A stretch of DNA of 64,000 bases, taken from NCBI RefSeq assembly GCF_016808335.1, contig NC_053141.1, forward strand, positions 28,685,249 through 28,749,248, read 5' to 3'. Made by a program: the position numbers and the translations under genes. A model generated the notes under the pieces. It had not been told where the DNA came from and searched no databases. It saw only the letters and a list, made by a program, of their open reading frames with translations. This DNA is from Panicum virgatum. Lineage: Eukaryota; Streptophyta; Magnoliopsida; Poales; Poaceae. Of this stretch, positions 10,834 to 22,370 are shown one piece after another; position 1 is the stretch's first letter, and each line of letters opens with the position of its first letter.

Positions 10834-12402
10834 TGCTCTACCGAGGGACCGAAACTGGCGACCAGAGGGGGATGAATGAGAGCCGATTAAAATTTCTTCG
10901 AAATTTGAACCGTCGGCCTATGTCCCAAAAACACCGCAAACCCTCGAACCTAGGTCAGCGAGAATAGCTATGGACAAGCTATCTCGAAGCAGAAGACCTA
11001 GGTCGCAGCGCGGAAGTAAAGGCGAGAGAAACTTCACAAATCGCAGCGCAACCCTCACAGACCGGTCTGACCGGTCGGGCAGTTCAAATTCAGACAGACC
11101 GGTCTCGTCCACCGGTCTGACCGGTGTCTTCCAGAAAAACCGTAAACAAACCTTCAAACCACGAATCTCGAGCAAACGAAGTCCAAATCCAACCAAACTT
11201 GGAGGAAAGCTTCGTAACTACCCCGTGAACATATCCCCAAAAGATCTCACCCAAAAGATTCACGGATCGAGAGAAATCGAGGAAAGATCAAAGGGGATTG
11301 GGGTTTTCTCAAGAACACAAAATCGCCAATTCGTGAGAACTCTCGATTCCAGTAGGTTTAGCACTTGGCTAGAAGGATTAGAATCATCACAAAGAGTCCA
11401 TCAAACCACGAATTCAATGGTTGGTCTCCTCCAAACAAGAAACACACCAAAAGAGGAGAATTGAACCCAAAACGCAAGAGAAACGGGGAGGACGAGATGC
11501 TCAGCACACACAAGTGAATCGCAAACAAATTTCATCCATTAATTCTCAGAGGAATTCACCTATACAACAGCTAGAGCCATCCGCCCATCATCCACCCACT
11601 AGATTGAAGAGGATAGCTATAATCTAATCTCTCTTTGCGTTGGAGTCCTTGGCCCTAACCTAGAGCAGGGGCAGGGAGAAGGAAAAACGAAGAGAATACA
11701 AAAGACTCCCGAGACTCAACCAGCCACGGGCTGGTGGGGGGTATTTATACCCGGCTGCTGCGGCCAGACCGGTCAGACCGGTCCAGGGGACCGGTCAGAC
11801 CGGTCGGGTCAGCAGCACCCCGCTGTACAGCCTCGATCGACGGCGGAGCTTCTTTCTTCGACTCGAAGTTTTTGCTGCGATGCCGCCACGTCGACGAAGA
11901 TCCGGTCTGCGGTTTTGGAGGGTCCGCGAAACCCGGGTAAGTGGCCGGTTTTGAGAAAACCGCCAAAACCTCACGCGCGGGAAGATTCCCGCCTCCACGC
12001 CGTGGCCCTAGACGCCGTTCCCGCCTCGGCCTCCTGACGGCCCTAGACGCCGCCCGACGCCCGTCACCTCCTCGCCCGCAGCGAGGCCCTAGACACCGTC
12101 GACGCCCGTCGCCTCCGTCAGTCCCGAGACCGATGCCCGTGCCTCCACGACTTGGCGTCTTCAACCGCCGTCCGCCTCCTTGGTTTTGTGGCGCAAACCA
12201 AGAAACCCGCCTTCCGTCGCCGCTTGCGCCCTCGATCCAGGAGTGGACGCCACAGCTGCCACCCCGCCTGAGCTCCTCCACGGCAGCTCTCCGTCGACAC
12301 TCGACACCCGTGTACCTGCAATCTAAAGACCAAGCGAACGATCACACCGCACGGTTGACAATTCACTCATCACAAACAGAATAGAGTACTCAACATTCCT
12401 CA
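10834..12402 (-). mobile_element. SIRE/Maximus-like Copia LTR, solo or fragment
   Basis: It aligns in order with the 58923-61064 LTR: the left end TG...ACCGAG...GCGACCAGAGGGGG, a middle with 'ggggttttctcaaga' and 'cacttggctagaagga'-type wording, and a right end with 'gtgtacctgca...agacc' before CTCA. No internal region follows on the right. Two clusters of GACCGGTC units occur (11056-11130 and 11765-11810). I found no 5-bp target duplication, so one end may be truncated. Orientation is inferred from the coding-linked copy near 60 kb. Length is about 1.57 kb against about 2.14 kb for the other copy. Confidence 0.6.
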
Positions 12403-12966
12403 TCTACATGCCAAACATTTGGTGTGGGCATCACTACCTCAACAACATTAATTTGACGGTTGAAATAATAACCTTCTACGATACATAGTCTTAGGTGTAA
12501 GTCTTGCTTTCATGTGCTACTGCATTTTTTTAAAAAAAAAAGTATATGACCCATTATGACGAAATTATGTCCATGATTTCAAACTAACGCCAATAATCGT
12601 TCTCACCGTCATGCCTGCTGTCTGCTGCTGAATTTCGATGTGCTGGTGGAGTGGTGGTGCAAGTGCTAAAATATTCTAGCTAGGAGCCTAGGATGACAAC
12701 TGGAAGTCGAACTCGCATCATCGCGGGCGGGCGCGACGTGAGCTCTTCCCACTACAAGCGCGTGGGCAATGCGACGGACTTTTTCTTTTTAACCTTTGCT
12801 CATTCATTTAATCACCAGATTCGGGGAGGACTTCTCAACAAGCCCCGGAGCCAGCAGCGGTCGTCTCGCCGTCTTGGTTGTCATCATACGTTTTAACAGC
12901 TGATATGATACAGGCATACAACTCCCGTCATAGATCGCATAGGTCACCTTGGGGCGCCACGATCTC
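12403..12966. other. Intergenic, no gene seen
   Basis: AT-rich with an A-run at 12530-12541 and a short GC-rich stretch near 12720-12760. No frame with domain character and no element ends recognised. Confidence 0.5.
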
Positions 12967-13777
12967 AACAAAGAGACGATTTTGTTCCATTTACCTCTTA
13001 AAATGGAAGCCTACAATTAGTTCTTGCTCTTGGAGAATAAGGTGGACAATTTCCAGCTTTCGGCAGATAAAGATTGGTGGACTTATATTTGGGGTACATC
13101 ACAATTCTCCTCACAAAAAGTATATCGACATCTTCTTGGTCATGCAGACACTCATCCAATTTTCAAGTGGTTATGGAAATTCTGCTGTCAAAACAAGCAC
13201 AAGGTCTTCTTCTGGCTTCTAATTATTGACAGATTAAGTACACGTAATATTCTTAGAAGGAAGAATATGTCTCTGCCATCGTATGATTGTGCTATCTGTA
13301 ATAATGGCATCGAGGAAACCTTGCAGCATTTGTTCTTCCAATGCCCGTTAGCTTTAGCTTGCTGGAATCTTTTACAAGTAACGCAAGTGGATTCATATTC
13401 TTTTTTTGGGACCATAGAAAACATCAAGTCTCAACTCAGCTCATCTATCTTTATGAGTTTAAGCATCCTGTTGTGCTGGACAATTTGGACAGCAAGAAAT
13501 GATTCGATCTTTCAAGGCATTCAACCATCTTTGGGGCAGTGCAGAGCCAATTCCAAAAAAGAACTCGCGTTGCTTATACATCGAGTCAAGGCAAAACATA
13601 AGCCTCAGTTAGAAGAATGGATAAGTTTCTTTGATTGATCCTGGTTGTATTTTGGATTTTCTTTCTTTTTTTTTTGTTTTCTCAAGTTCGTTTTGTAAAG
13701 ACTTTTTACTTTATGTTAATATATATTCAGCAGGAGTCTTGAACTCCTCCCGTTGCATCAAAAAAACAAAGAGACGA
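12967..13777 (+). mobile_element. 5'-truncated LINE with 13-bp target duplication
   Basis: The inserted DNA is about 12980-13766. It is flanked by AACAAAGAGACGA on both sides (12967-12979 and 13765-13777; the leading A's overlap the tail), a target-site duplication of the length made by L1 endonuclease. The insert encodes only the end of the reverse transcriptase ORF and closes with 3' UTR wording and an A-run. Upstream parts (ORF1, endonuclease, polymerase core) are missing because of 5' truncation. Confidence 0.85.
13024..13638 (+). pseudogene. LINE reverse transcriptase C-terminal zf-RVT fragment
   Basis: About 204 codons remain open. The zf-RVT zinc-binding module is visible: FKWLWKFCCQNKHKVFFWLL, then C-x2-C in CAICNNGIEETLQHLFFQC, and a C-terminal Trp-rich helix (LLCWTIWTARND). 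Intact frames over this length suggest a young copy, but without a polymerase core it cannot act. It is the 3' part of an L1-type ORF2. Confidence 0.8.
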
Positions 13778-14058
13778 GCCGCGCTGCGCCTTGCTGTTCG
13801 GCATGGCTGGATTGTGCCTAGATGACATCAACAATGAGGATGTTATTTTTTCGCGACCGAACATTGAGGATGTTGTTGACCCAAAGCTTTCGATGTCCTC
13901 TCTGCCAAGACGTCAACCCCAGGACAGCCGCCCGAACGGCACCATGGCAGCACACGTACGGCGCCAGAGCTGTGCCAGCGCAGCTGTCTTCGGAACGGAT
14001 CGGACAAGCTGCCGCTGGCAAACCGAACACCCCTGGCCTGGTTGCCTGTGCCTCCAGT

Positions 14059-14325
14059 GGCCGTGTTTAGTTCTAAAATTTCTCTCTTCAAACTTTATTA
14101 TTCACCTATCACATCAAATTTCTTGCCTCATGCATGGAGCATTAAATATAGATAAATAAAAAAACAAATTGTATAGTTTTGATGTACACGACGAGACGAA
14201 TCTTTTGAGCCTAATTAGATCATGATAGGACAACAATTATCACGAACAAACGAAAAATACTACAGTATACTACAGTGGCTGGTGTGACCTTTTTTACCAC
14301 TATTTTACTGATCTAAACACAATCT
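14059..14325. mobile_element. MITE of the GTGTTTAG...CTAAACAC type
   Basis: The left end GGCCGTGTTTAG and right end CTAAACAC (14313-14320) are inverted. The interior words 'catgcatggagcattaaatatag' and 'cgagacgaatcttttgagcctaattag' are those of a very common grass MITE family. The Copia element at 14331 is inserted a few bases past the right terminal repeat, which made the outer right end hard to place. Confidence 0.65.
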
Positions 14326-14330
14326 ATATT

Positions 14331-14783
14331 TGTTAGTATTGATCTCCTCCATTTGGGCCCAACGGACCAAATGGACCTTAACTCGCGCCCTGATCGGGGG
14401 CGCCCAGCCCATGAAAGGCTAGTGGGCCCCCATCGCGCAGCCCCATAAAAGGGAGGTGAGGACCAGCGGCACCAAAACATGAGGTTCACTGCTGCCGCGA
14501 GGACTCCCCACCTAGAAACCCTAATCCGATCGAGAGGGTGGGCTGAGAGCGACGGGAAGCGCCACCGGCTCGCCGTCGCCACTGCACCGCTGCACGTCTA
14601 TGCCATCACGACGCCGGCTCCCCTGCACAGCGACGTCGCCGTCCACGACCTCTTCTCCAATTCCGGCGCCACCTCGTCAACCTCTACGGCGGTGCCACGG
14701 ATCGTGGCAAAGAGGGGTTTCATTCACAGAAAGTGAGTTTCTCCAGTTCGATCTACATCCTAGTCGATCCCAATATTATAACA
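14331..14783 (+). repeat. 5' LTR of the Copia-type element
   Basis: 453 bp, TGTTAG...AACA, with a TATA-like CATAAAAG near 14443. A primer binding site follows immediately. Confidence 0.92.
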
Positions 14784-14797
14784 TTGGTACCAGAGCC
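14784..14797 (+). other. Primer binding site (initiator-Met tRNA-like)
   Basis: TTGGTACCAGAGCC directly abuts the 5' LTR. The family norm is TGGTATCAGAGC, so one base (T to C) departs from the perfect complement. Confidence 0.8.
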
Positions 14798-15842
14798 TAC
14801 TCTAGCGAGTAGATCAAGATTGGGGATAGATCCAAACGGATCAAAAGAATCAAAGACATAGAGGCTCGATGCAAATCAGAAAACACAGATCGGATTCGCC
14901 CTTGAATCGAAAGAATCAGAGAAAAGTACATCAATCTCGGATTGAAAATGTGAAAGAAATCTCAAACTCTAACCCTAGAAAGAAAGAAGGGGCACGGGAT
15001 ATATCAGATCCCTGCGCAATCTCCACCGCCGTCGTGCGAGCTAAATTCGCGATGCCGTTCGTCGGGGCGCGGCACAGAGAGAAGTCGCAGACTCACAGCT
15101 CGCCGCCGGGATGCGAAAGCGCACGCGCGGGGGGAGGCTTGCGAGTCAAGGCGCCGTCAACGGCTCGCTCGACGGCGGCGCGTTCACCATCCGGCGAGCG
15201 CGCATGCCGGCGAGGGAGCCGTGGCAGCGCCGTCACCTCCTTCTTCGGAGGGCCACAGATCTGGCCGCCACCTCCTCTGGCCGCCAGTGGTGGGAGCCAC
15301 CGCTCAGAACCGAGAGAAAAGGAGAGGAAAGGAAAAGAAAGTGGCTCGAGGGTCGCTTGCCCTTGCTCCGGCGACCGGAGCTCCGATGCGCCGGCGAGGG
15401 GGCCGGCAGTGGCGCCGGTGCTCGGCTCTGAGAGAGAAGGGAGGAAGAGAATGCATTAGGGTTTGAAGGGAATCGATGCTGTCGCTGGTTTTGATCTAGC
15501 GGAGCTCGCGGCCGGCCGTCGGATGTCGATCCGCGGCTATGGACGGTCAGGAACGGGCACCGCCCGATGGGTCAACTTTCGACCCAGGTGGGATCGCTAC
15601 GCGGGCCGAATTGACAGACCAGGCCCAGGTTGCGGCCTGGACGTGGGGGCGCCACGCGAGAGTGGGCCTTGGGCCATTTTCTAGCGTCGGCTGGGCTGAA
15701 CCGAGTTGACAGCGAGCGAGACGAGCCCATTTTAAACTGGGCCGTGCGCCTCGGCCATTGGGCTGAAAGAAGAGAACAGCACAGTAAATTTTTGTTATAG
15801 TTTTCAGAGGCATATTAAAGATGTTTTTGTTCTCTATTCAGT

Positions 15843-16680
15843 TTGCACCAACGTGCAATTTTGTTTAGAGAATGAATGCGCACAGTAATGCTTTTGAATA
15901 TAGAATTTTATATGTGTCAGCTGCAAAGTTTTAAAAGTTGATGCTCTTAATTTTAATTCAAACCAACCGTAGAATTAATTTTAAGAGTATGATTAAAGGA
16001 CCTACTTTGAGTAAGTTTTGTATAGTTTTATCTCTATTCAATTTTAAAGAAAAGAAAAGTTTCTCGCTGCCATAAAGAAAGGAAAAGTTTTCACGGCAAA
16101 GAAAAGTTCAATCTTTCAATTAAGTTGGAACCAACGAGAAGATTTAATTGAAAGAATAGTTTAAAAGGTCTTAAATGAGTTTTTCCCCTGTGGGTAAAAG
16201 ACAGAAAAGTTTCCGCTGTTTAAAGTAAAAGTTGAGTTTTGGCATTGTTCTGCCATTTGAAGTCTCAAAGTTGAGCATTACTGGAATCACAAAGATATTT
16301 CTCATGGAAGAGAAATTTAAAGTTAATTATGGTATTGTTATTTTCTGACCAACGTTGATGATAACATTATTATAATTTTTTCATGAATCATACCTTGAAG
16401 TTTAAGGTCTCTGGTAAATGTTGCATCAAAGTGACCATTTCAGAGAATAGCTAAAGAACTGCTCTCAAATTAGAGAAATGTATTTTTCTAGTTTGCGCTG
16501 CAATAAAGTTGATTATCCTCTAATTAAATTCAAACCAACGGGAGAATTTAATTTTGAGGAGCAGATATGTGGTTTTAAAGTTTATTGAGTTTTCCATACA
16601 TTAATTCTTTTCTGCCCAACGGTGATACAGAATTGATGTAAAAGATTATTCTATTTCTGCCCAACGATGATATAGAATAG
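15843..16680 (+). repeat. Series of hairpins with CCAAC-containing loops inside the Copia-type element
   Basis: Seven stem-loops were read by eye: 15843-15858 (TTGCAC/GTGCAA, loop CAAC); 15944-15987 (16-bp stem, two mismatches); 16112-16155 (TCTTTCAATTAA/TTAATTGAAAGA, perfect); 16336-16366 (TGTTAT/ATAACA); 16517-16559 (CCTC-AATTAAATTC); 16599-16638 (10 bp, one G.U); 16646-16680 (9 bp, one G.U). Six loops contain CCAAC; in the first the loop is CAAC with C before it. The stems differ in sequence while the loop word is kept. Function unknown. Confidence 0.7.
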
Positions 16681-17899
16681 AACTTAAAGTATTGATTATT
16701 GTCTTTTCAGACAAAGAGTTTCATGTTGTTCTTGAAGGACGAAAGAGAATGAACTGGGTACTTGTGACTCAGAAAGAAACAAGGTCATTACATATGAGAA
16801 AGCGTATTCTCTGTAAAGACTGGCTAGAAAAGAAAAGTACTTATGGATATTGATCCAAGAAAAGCAGATAGAGCAATAAGAGATCGTTTTGAGAAATGTC
16901 TCTTATGTACTCTCTATCAAGTAGAATTCATTATGAGTTCATTCAAAGTTGTGATAAGTCATACATGTTTAATTTGATCAACATCAGATTAAGTATGTGT
17001 GTCATGGAATATTCAGATTTATTTCTGAATTTGATTTGAACCGATCCTGACATTTTTGTTTGGATAAGTATGAAATAACCCGCAAGACGGGATAAAGTTG
17101 GCATAGTACTAATCCTTCATGGCGGGAGAAAGTTGTGATGACTCATGTACTGGTTTATCTTATACTGGGAGAAAAGTTTGGAGTAGCTTTGCTATTCTAG
17201 AATTGATCGGGCATTTCTATTGTGTCACAGAGATTAAGCACTTATTGAGTTTAATGAAGAATGGAAAGTTACATATGAACCTCAAGATAAGAAAGTTTTA
17301 CGAGCGTGACTTGCTAAAGTACTGGTAATAGACTCTGTTGAGTTCGTGAAGTGAAATGAGGAAAAAGTACTATCATATCGAATAAAGGACTATTGAGTTA
17401 TCAAAATAAAGTGAATAATAGGTACTCCCATACAAAGTAACAAATTACTTGATTCTGCATGTCGTAATCATGTGGATGAAATAAGAAATAAAAGTTTCCT
17501 CATTCACAAAAGTTGTGAATAGTTTTCGAAATTGTGGCAGAAAAGTTCAAACCACATTTCGAGGGGGAGAAATATGAGACAGTTAAAACAGATACTCCCC
17601 TATAATGTGCATTGAAAGCAAGAGATGATCTATTAAAGAATGAATGTGACCGTCAGGGGGAGTACAACGGTCACTATATTGATACCCCTATGTAAAGAAA
17701 TAGCTAAATTCCAGTATTTATGCTGGACGACCCTCAAAGATAATAATATGGTGCTTACAGAGCACATATAAAGTTTTTAACAGATAACCCAAATAAAGAG
17801 ATTTACTAATACGCCATATTTATAAAAGATGGCAAAATCTGGGGGAGCATGGTATATACAGACCTAAAACTTGAAGAGAAGTATGAATGCATGTGCACT

Positions 17900-19300
17900 T
17901 CGATGATTCAAGAGCAACAAGGTTCTCATGCCAGCTGATGTTGTATACAACACCTGTTGTTAGCTCTCAAAGAAAATGAATAAAGTAAAGAAGGATCTTG
18001 TTATGTAATATCTCATTAGTCCATTGCCATTTGGCAAAAGGGAGCAGCAACAGCCCTATACAAAGTAAAGAAAATCAAATAGATGTTGATTTCACCCATT
18101 TGAAGAAGTCACGAGAATTCCATGGGTAGTTCATCACAGTAGGTTATAATGGACCTACAAAATTTCAATGTGACTCCAGAGGGAATGTTGAAAAATATAT
18201 AGCAAAATTTGTGACAAAAGTTTTAGTCAAAGAGAAAAAAGAACATACGGGATACCACAATAGTAAATTCATTTATGGATTAAAGAAAGCCACGAGACGG
18301 TGTTGTCTGAAGTTTAAATGAAACAATATGAAATTTTGGGTTTTCCAAAGATTGAGAAGGACAATAGCATTTAAGGAAAAGTTAAATAATGGGGAATCTT
18401 ATTTCCACACTTTAAATGAAGATACATCCTACTTTCTAGTGGTGGTGTTAATGTACTGTTACAGATAAATAATTCTTGTCCTCAAGTTTTGATCTCGGTA
18501 ATGAGTTTTTCATTCTACGAATTGAGACTCATCGAGATAAAAGGAAGGGGTATTATGGTTACAACAAAGGCATACTTGGAAAAAATTCTAAAGAAATGAA
18601 GTATGCATATGAATAAACTTATGTCTGTTCCTATAGTCAAGGGTAATAGTTTTGGGAACCTTAGTATTCCAGGAACCAATGTGAAATGGAAATAGTTCCA
18701 AATGCTTCAGCTGCTGGAAGCTTTATAGGCGCGCAAGTAAAGAACTTACCCTGACATATTTTATGTATCCGGGTTATTTTTGCAAAAGTTCAATCCAGAT
18801 ATAGGTCACTGGAATAAATTTGAGAATATCGGCCTCATGCTAAGTTGGAAAGATCAAGTACTCCCAAAAGATTGTGAGTACAAAAGTAGAACTTGTGAAA
18901 TGTGTAGCGAAATCCACAATTGTCGCTAACTTTCACACTTGGAGGTTTTGTGTGGAAAAGCTCCAAAATAAAGCAATTATGATCAATGTGATGCAAAGAT
19001 ATAGTATAGCATGATACGAGGCCGAGGGACAGGTAAAATGGTTAAGGGAACATGTACCCGGAGTTGATAATGGTTGACAACAGCAATAACCATTAAAGTA
19101 GTTTGCTCCTATGACAACGAGTCAAGTGTGGTGCCAAACACATTGACACAAAGTTATACGTTGTAAAGGAGAAAGTCCGGAATCATGATGAAATGCATTG
19201 TGAGTATAAATGACAGAAAGTGTCTGCGGATCCGCTTGCTAAAGGCTTGCCGCCCAGTGTGTACAGAGAACACACAGTCGACATGGGTTTATGGTATAGC
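17900..19300 (+). pseudogene. Degenerate Copia pol (reverse transcriptase and RNase H remnants)
   Basis: Short traces of Copia polymerase survive in several frames. At about 18240-18310 a KFIYGLKKATRR trace corresponds to the conserved YGLKQA block. At 18570-18640 there is a YLEKILKK...MNKLMSVPIVKG trace of the connection domain. At about 19216-19275 SADPLAKGLPPSVYREHT corresponds to the 'ADIFTKGL' end of RNase H. Stops and frameshifts break every block, so no protein can be made. The element therefore depended on other elements for mobilisation. Confidence 0.75.
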
Positions 19301-19514
19301 CTATGTTTTCCGGACGATAAAGGGCCCAAAGTTAAAGTATTTATTTCAGAACCGAGAGGTGTGTTGTAGCTGTTAATTCCATCGGCTATTGACCGTGACG
19401 ATGAGGCATGCTCATATTCACTAATCTGTAATGGAGTAGGTAGATAAAGAATCAAGAATGAAGAAAGTAAAGATAGAGATGAGTTAAAAGACAAGATGAG
19501 ATCAATGGGGAGAA

Positions 19515-19967
19515 TGTTAGTATTGATCTCCTCCATTTGGGCCCAACGGACCAAATGGACCTTGACTCACGCCCTGATCGGGGGCGCCCAGCCCATGTAA
19601 GGCTAGTGGGCCCCCGTCGCGCAGCCCCATAAAAGGGAGGTGAGGACCAGCGGCACCAAAACATGAGGTTCACTGCTGCCGCGAGGACTCCCCACCTAGA
19701 AACCCTAATCCGATCGAGAGGGTGGGCTGAGAGCGACGGGAAGCGCCATCGGCTCGCCGTCGCCACTGCACCGTTGCACGTCTACGCCATCACGACGCCG
19801 GCTCCCCTGCACAGCGACGTCGCCGTCCACGACCTCTTCTCCAATTCCGGCGCCACCTCGTCAACCTCTACGGCGGTGCCACGGATCGTGGCAAAGAGGG
19901 GTTTCATTCACAGAAAGTGAGTTTCTCCAGTTCGATCTACATCCTAGTCGATCCCAATATTATAACA
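19515..19967 (+). repeat. 3' LTR of the Copia-type element
   Basis: 453 bp and the same ends as the 5' LTR; about 98.5 percent identical. It is followed by the target duplication ATATT. Confidence 0.92.
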
Positions 19968-19972
19968 ATATT

Positions 19973-22050
19973 GGCTAATGGTCAGAGGACACGAGTTGAT
20001 AGCGACAGTGGGTGCCCAGGCTCTCCCATCACGCGCCGCCATGGGTGGGCTCGTACACGAAGCAGGGCTAGCTTGTCTGCGCTGTCGAGGTGGTCGACGG
20101 CCGCACCGAGACCGCGCGCTCGAGCGAGGCCGTGGGTGGACCAAGGATTACATTACTGGCGATACACCATTTATCAGTGAGTTCCGGTAACGATAATCGG
20201 TTGAAAATCGATGAAAAATCGCCAAAACCGATCGGTAAAAGGACTCAAATTCAAAAAAACAAAAATCGACAATTTATCGTCGATAATCGAAGCAAACCGA
20301 ATGATTTATCGCTTCGCCAACTAAAAATATGTTTTGGCAGTGGGAAAAATATAGAGGTTTGATAGCATTTAATTTTTTAGATTATGTATTGTATTATATT
20401 AGATAAATTACACATTTATGCACAATTTTGCATATGGAATTGCCTAAGAAATAAATATGTTTACATATTTTGCCCATGAAATTACATAAAGCACATGAAT
20501 TTGCACATGTATACAAACCACGGAGTGCATAGTTCATATAAACAAACGAGTGCATAGTCCATACAAACTTCATAGTTCACATAAACAAAAAAGTGCATAG
20601 TTCATACAAACCTCATAGTATATAGAAAACAAGAGTACATAGTGTATACAAACCATATACAAACTAGCAAGCACATAGTCCATACATGAAGTCATTTGGT
20701 ATATCAATTTAATCATTCTTCGATCTCTTCTTGCTGGTACGTGTGATATCCATAATAATATTCCTAAATATTGAAATGAACTCAAATAAGAGGGAAACAC
20801 ATAATGATAAAATTGTAATATAGGTACATACATACCTGTAATTCACCAATCTGACCATATTTTTGGGTCTCCATGAAAGCTGCCCTAAAGTAAGGGTCAT
20901 CCGATACAAAAGAAGCTGACCTGAACTGAAAATCATCCGATACAAATCGATAATCAATGATTTACCTCGATTATCGACGCCACGATCACAGCTCCCTCGC
21001 TCCCAGCTGCAGCATCATCGATTTTTTTTAAATTGTTGCTTTCAAAGAGTGTTGCTTTCAACATGTGACAATACTCTGGAATCAAGAGAAGGTCTAGTTT
21101 TTTATAAAAATAAGTTCTTTATTTTTTATGAATTTTTTAAATTTTTTGAATTTTCCATTTTAATCCACCGAAATTCTAGTCGGTTTATGTTTTCAGCTAG
21201 CATCGGTAACGATAAATTTCACCGATAATCGTGTTTATTGAGCGGTTTTGTATTCCATGGGGTGGACGGGAGGGCTGTATTGCAGACGTGAGATGGAACG
21301 AGCGGTGACGGAGGATAAGTCCACAGACCGACTCTTCCACGCGTCCGCTGCGGCGGCGGTGCTAGGCTGCTAGCACTATGGAGCCGGCGCGTGTCGCACG
21401 GCTGGGCTGACCCATTGTGCGGGCCATCACAGCACAGCATGCACGTACGGCGCCAGAACACTTTTTTTTCTTCCTAATTTATGATCGAAGAAGTCTCGGG
21501 CGATGGTCTACATTTGTACTCAGGGTGCCATTAATTATAAGTCTTTCAAATATTCTAACCTTCCTATATCTTCTTTGTATAAACTTTATATATAAATAAA
21601 TAGTCATCTATTCCGATATAGTATTTCTACCAATAGCGTTTCACTTTAATTTGGTCACACTTTGTTACCAGTTATAACAACATGTATATAATATGAACTG
21701 AATAACAACATTACGTCGTAATAACTTGGACTCGAACGCAATGGGACGTGAAAATACAACACTAGCCATATACAAACAGTAGCGGAAGACAGATTGAAAT
21801 TAAGGTGTGGTGCATTGTGCTGATAAATAAAGCAACATTCCGTTTCTCCTGTCTACTGGTTGAAAGACATAGGAGAAACAATAATGATGAAAAAAAAGAG
21901 AATGTACTCTCACAAAAATCAAGGTACCGCTGTGGCCACATCTTGTCATACCGAGTGCCGTGTCATTGCATATAGAATAAAACCCAATATAGAATAAAAC
22001 CCAATATAGAAAAAAAACAGCCGTGACTTGTATAGACCTTCAACCGTACA
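19973..22050. other. Intergenic; contains CGATAATCG-rich segment, no gene
   Basis: A GC-rich scrap (19980-20150) gives way to AT-rich DNA. Words such as CGGTAACGATA, CGATAATCG and CGATTATCG recur at 20187-20290, 20945-20975 and 21203-21232. This may be a transposon with subterminal motif clusters, but I could not place its ends. At 20516-20690 the words 'gtgcatagttcatacaaac' recur in tandem with variation. No coding potential. Confidence 0.4.
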
Positions 22051-22119
22051 ACGCACGTACGTATATGCTACTTCCTCCGTTCCATACAACGCACGTACGT
22101 ATATGCTACTTCCTCCGTT
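22045..22119. repeat. Short tandem duplication ending in a Stowaway terminal repeat
   Basis: A 36-bp unit (ACAACGCACGTACGTATATG plus CTACTTCCTCCGTTCC) occurs twice in succession. It contains flank plus the first 14 bp of the Stowaway terminus, so the duplication arose after or at insertion of the MITE, or by an aborted excision. Confidence 0.75.
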
Positions 22120-22370
22120 CCAAATTATAAGTCATTCCAAAAATCTTGGAGAGTCAAAGTTTTTAAAGTTTGACCAAATTTATATGACAAGATAATAACA
22201 TTTATGATATCAATTAAGTATCATTAGATTCTTTGTTAGCTATATTGTCATAGTGCACCTATTTGATGTCATAAATTTTTATATTTCTCTCTATAATTTT
22301 GGTCAAAATTTGAGATGGTTTGACTCTCCAAAATTCTTGGAATGACTTATAATTTGGAATGGAGGGAGTA
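22107..22370. mobile_element. Stowaway MITE (Tc1/mariner type), 260 bp
   Basis: Element 22109-22368 with TA duplication at both sides. Inverted repeats of about 30 bp begin CTTCCTCCGTTCC and end GGAATGGAGGGAG, the well-known grass Stowaway ends. Long complementary arms give a hairpin. No coding sequence. Confidence 0.9.

Larger units (their letters stand above)
14326..19972 (+). mobile_element. Complete Copia-type LTR element, non-autonomous, 5.64 kb
   Basis: Element 14331-19967, flanked by the 5-bp target duplication ATATT (14326-14330 and 19968-19972). Two LTRs of 453 bp each begin TGTTAG and end ATAACA. The 5' LTR is followed by a primer binding site close to initiator-Met tRNA (TTGGTACCAGAGCC, 14784-14797). 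A polypurine tract (AATGGGGAGAA) precedes the 3' LTR. The interior holds a leader frame, a GC-rich block (15000-15720), an AT-rich hairpin region (15830-16690) and a wrecked pol. By eye the LTRs differ at 7 of 453 positions (six transitions), about 1.5 percent, so insertion is recent. Confidence 0.92.
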
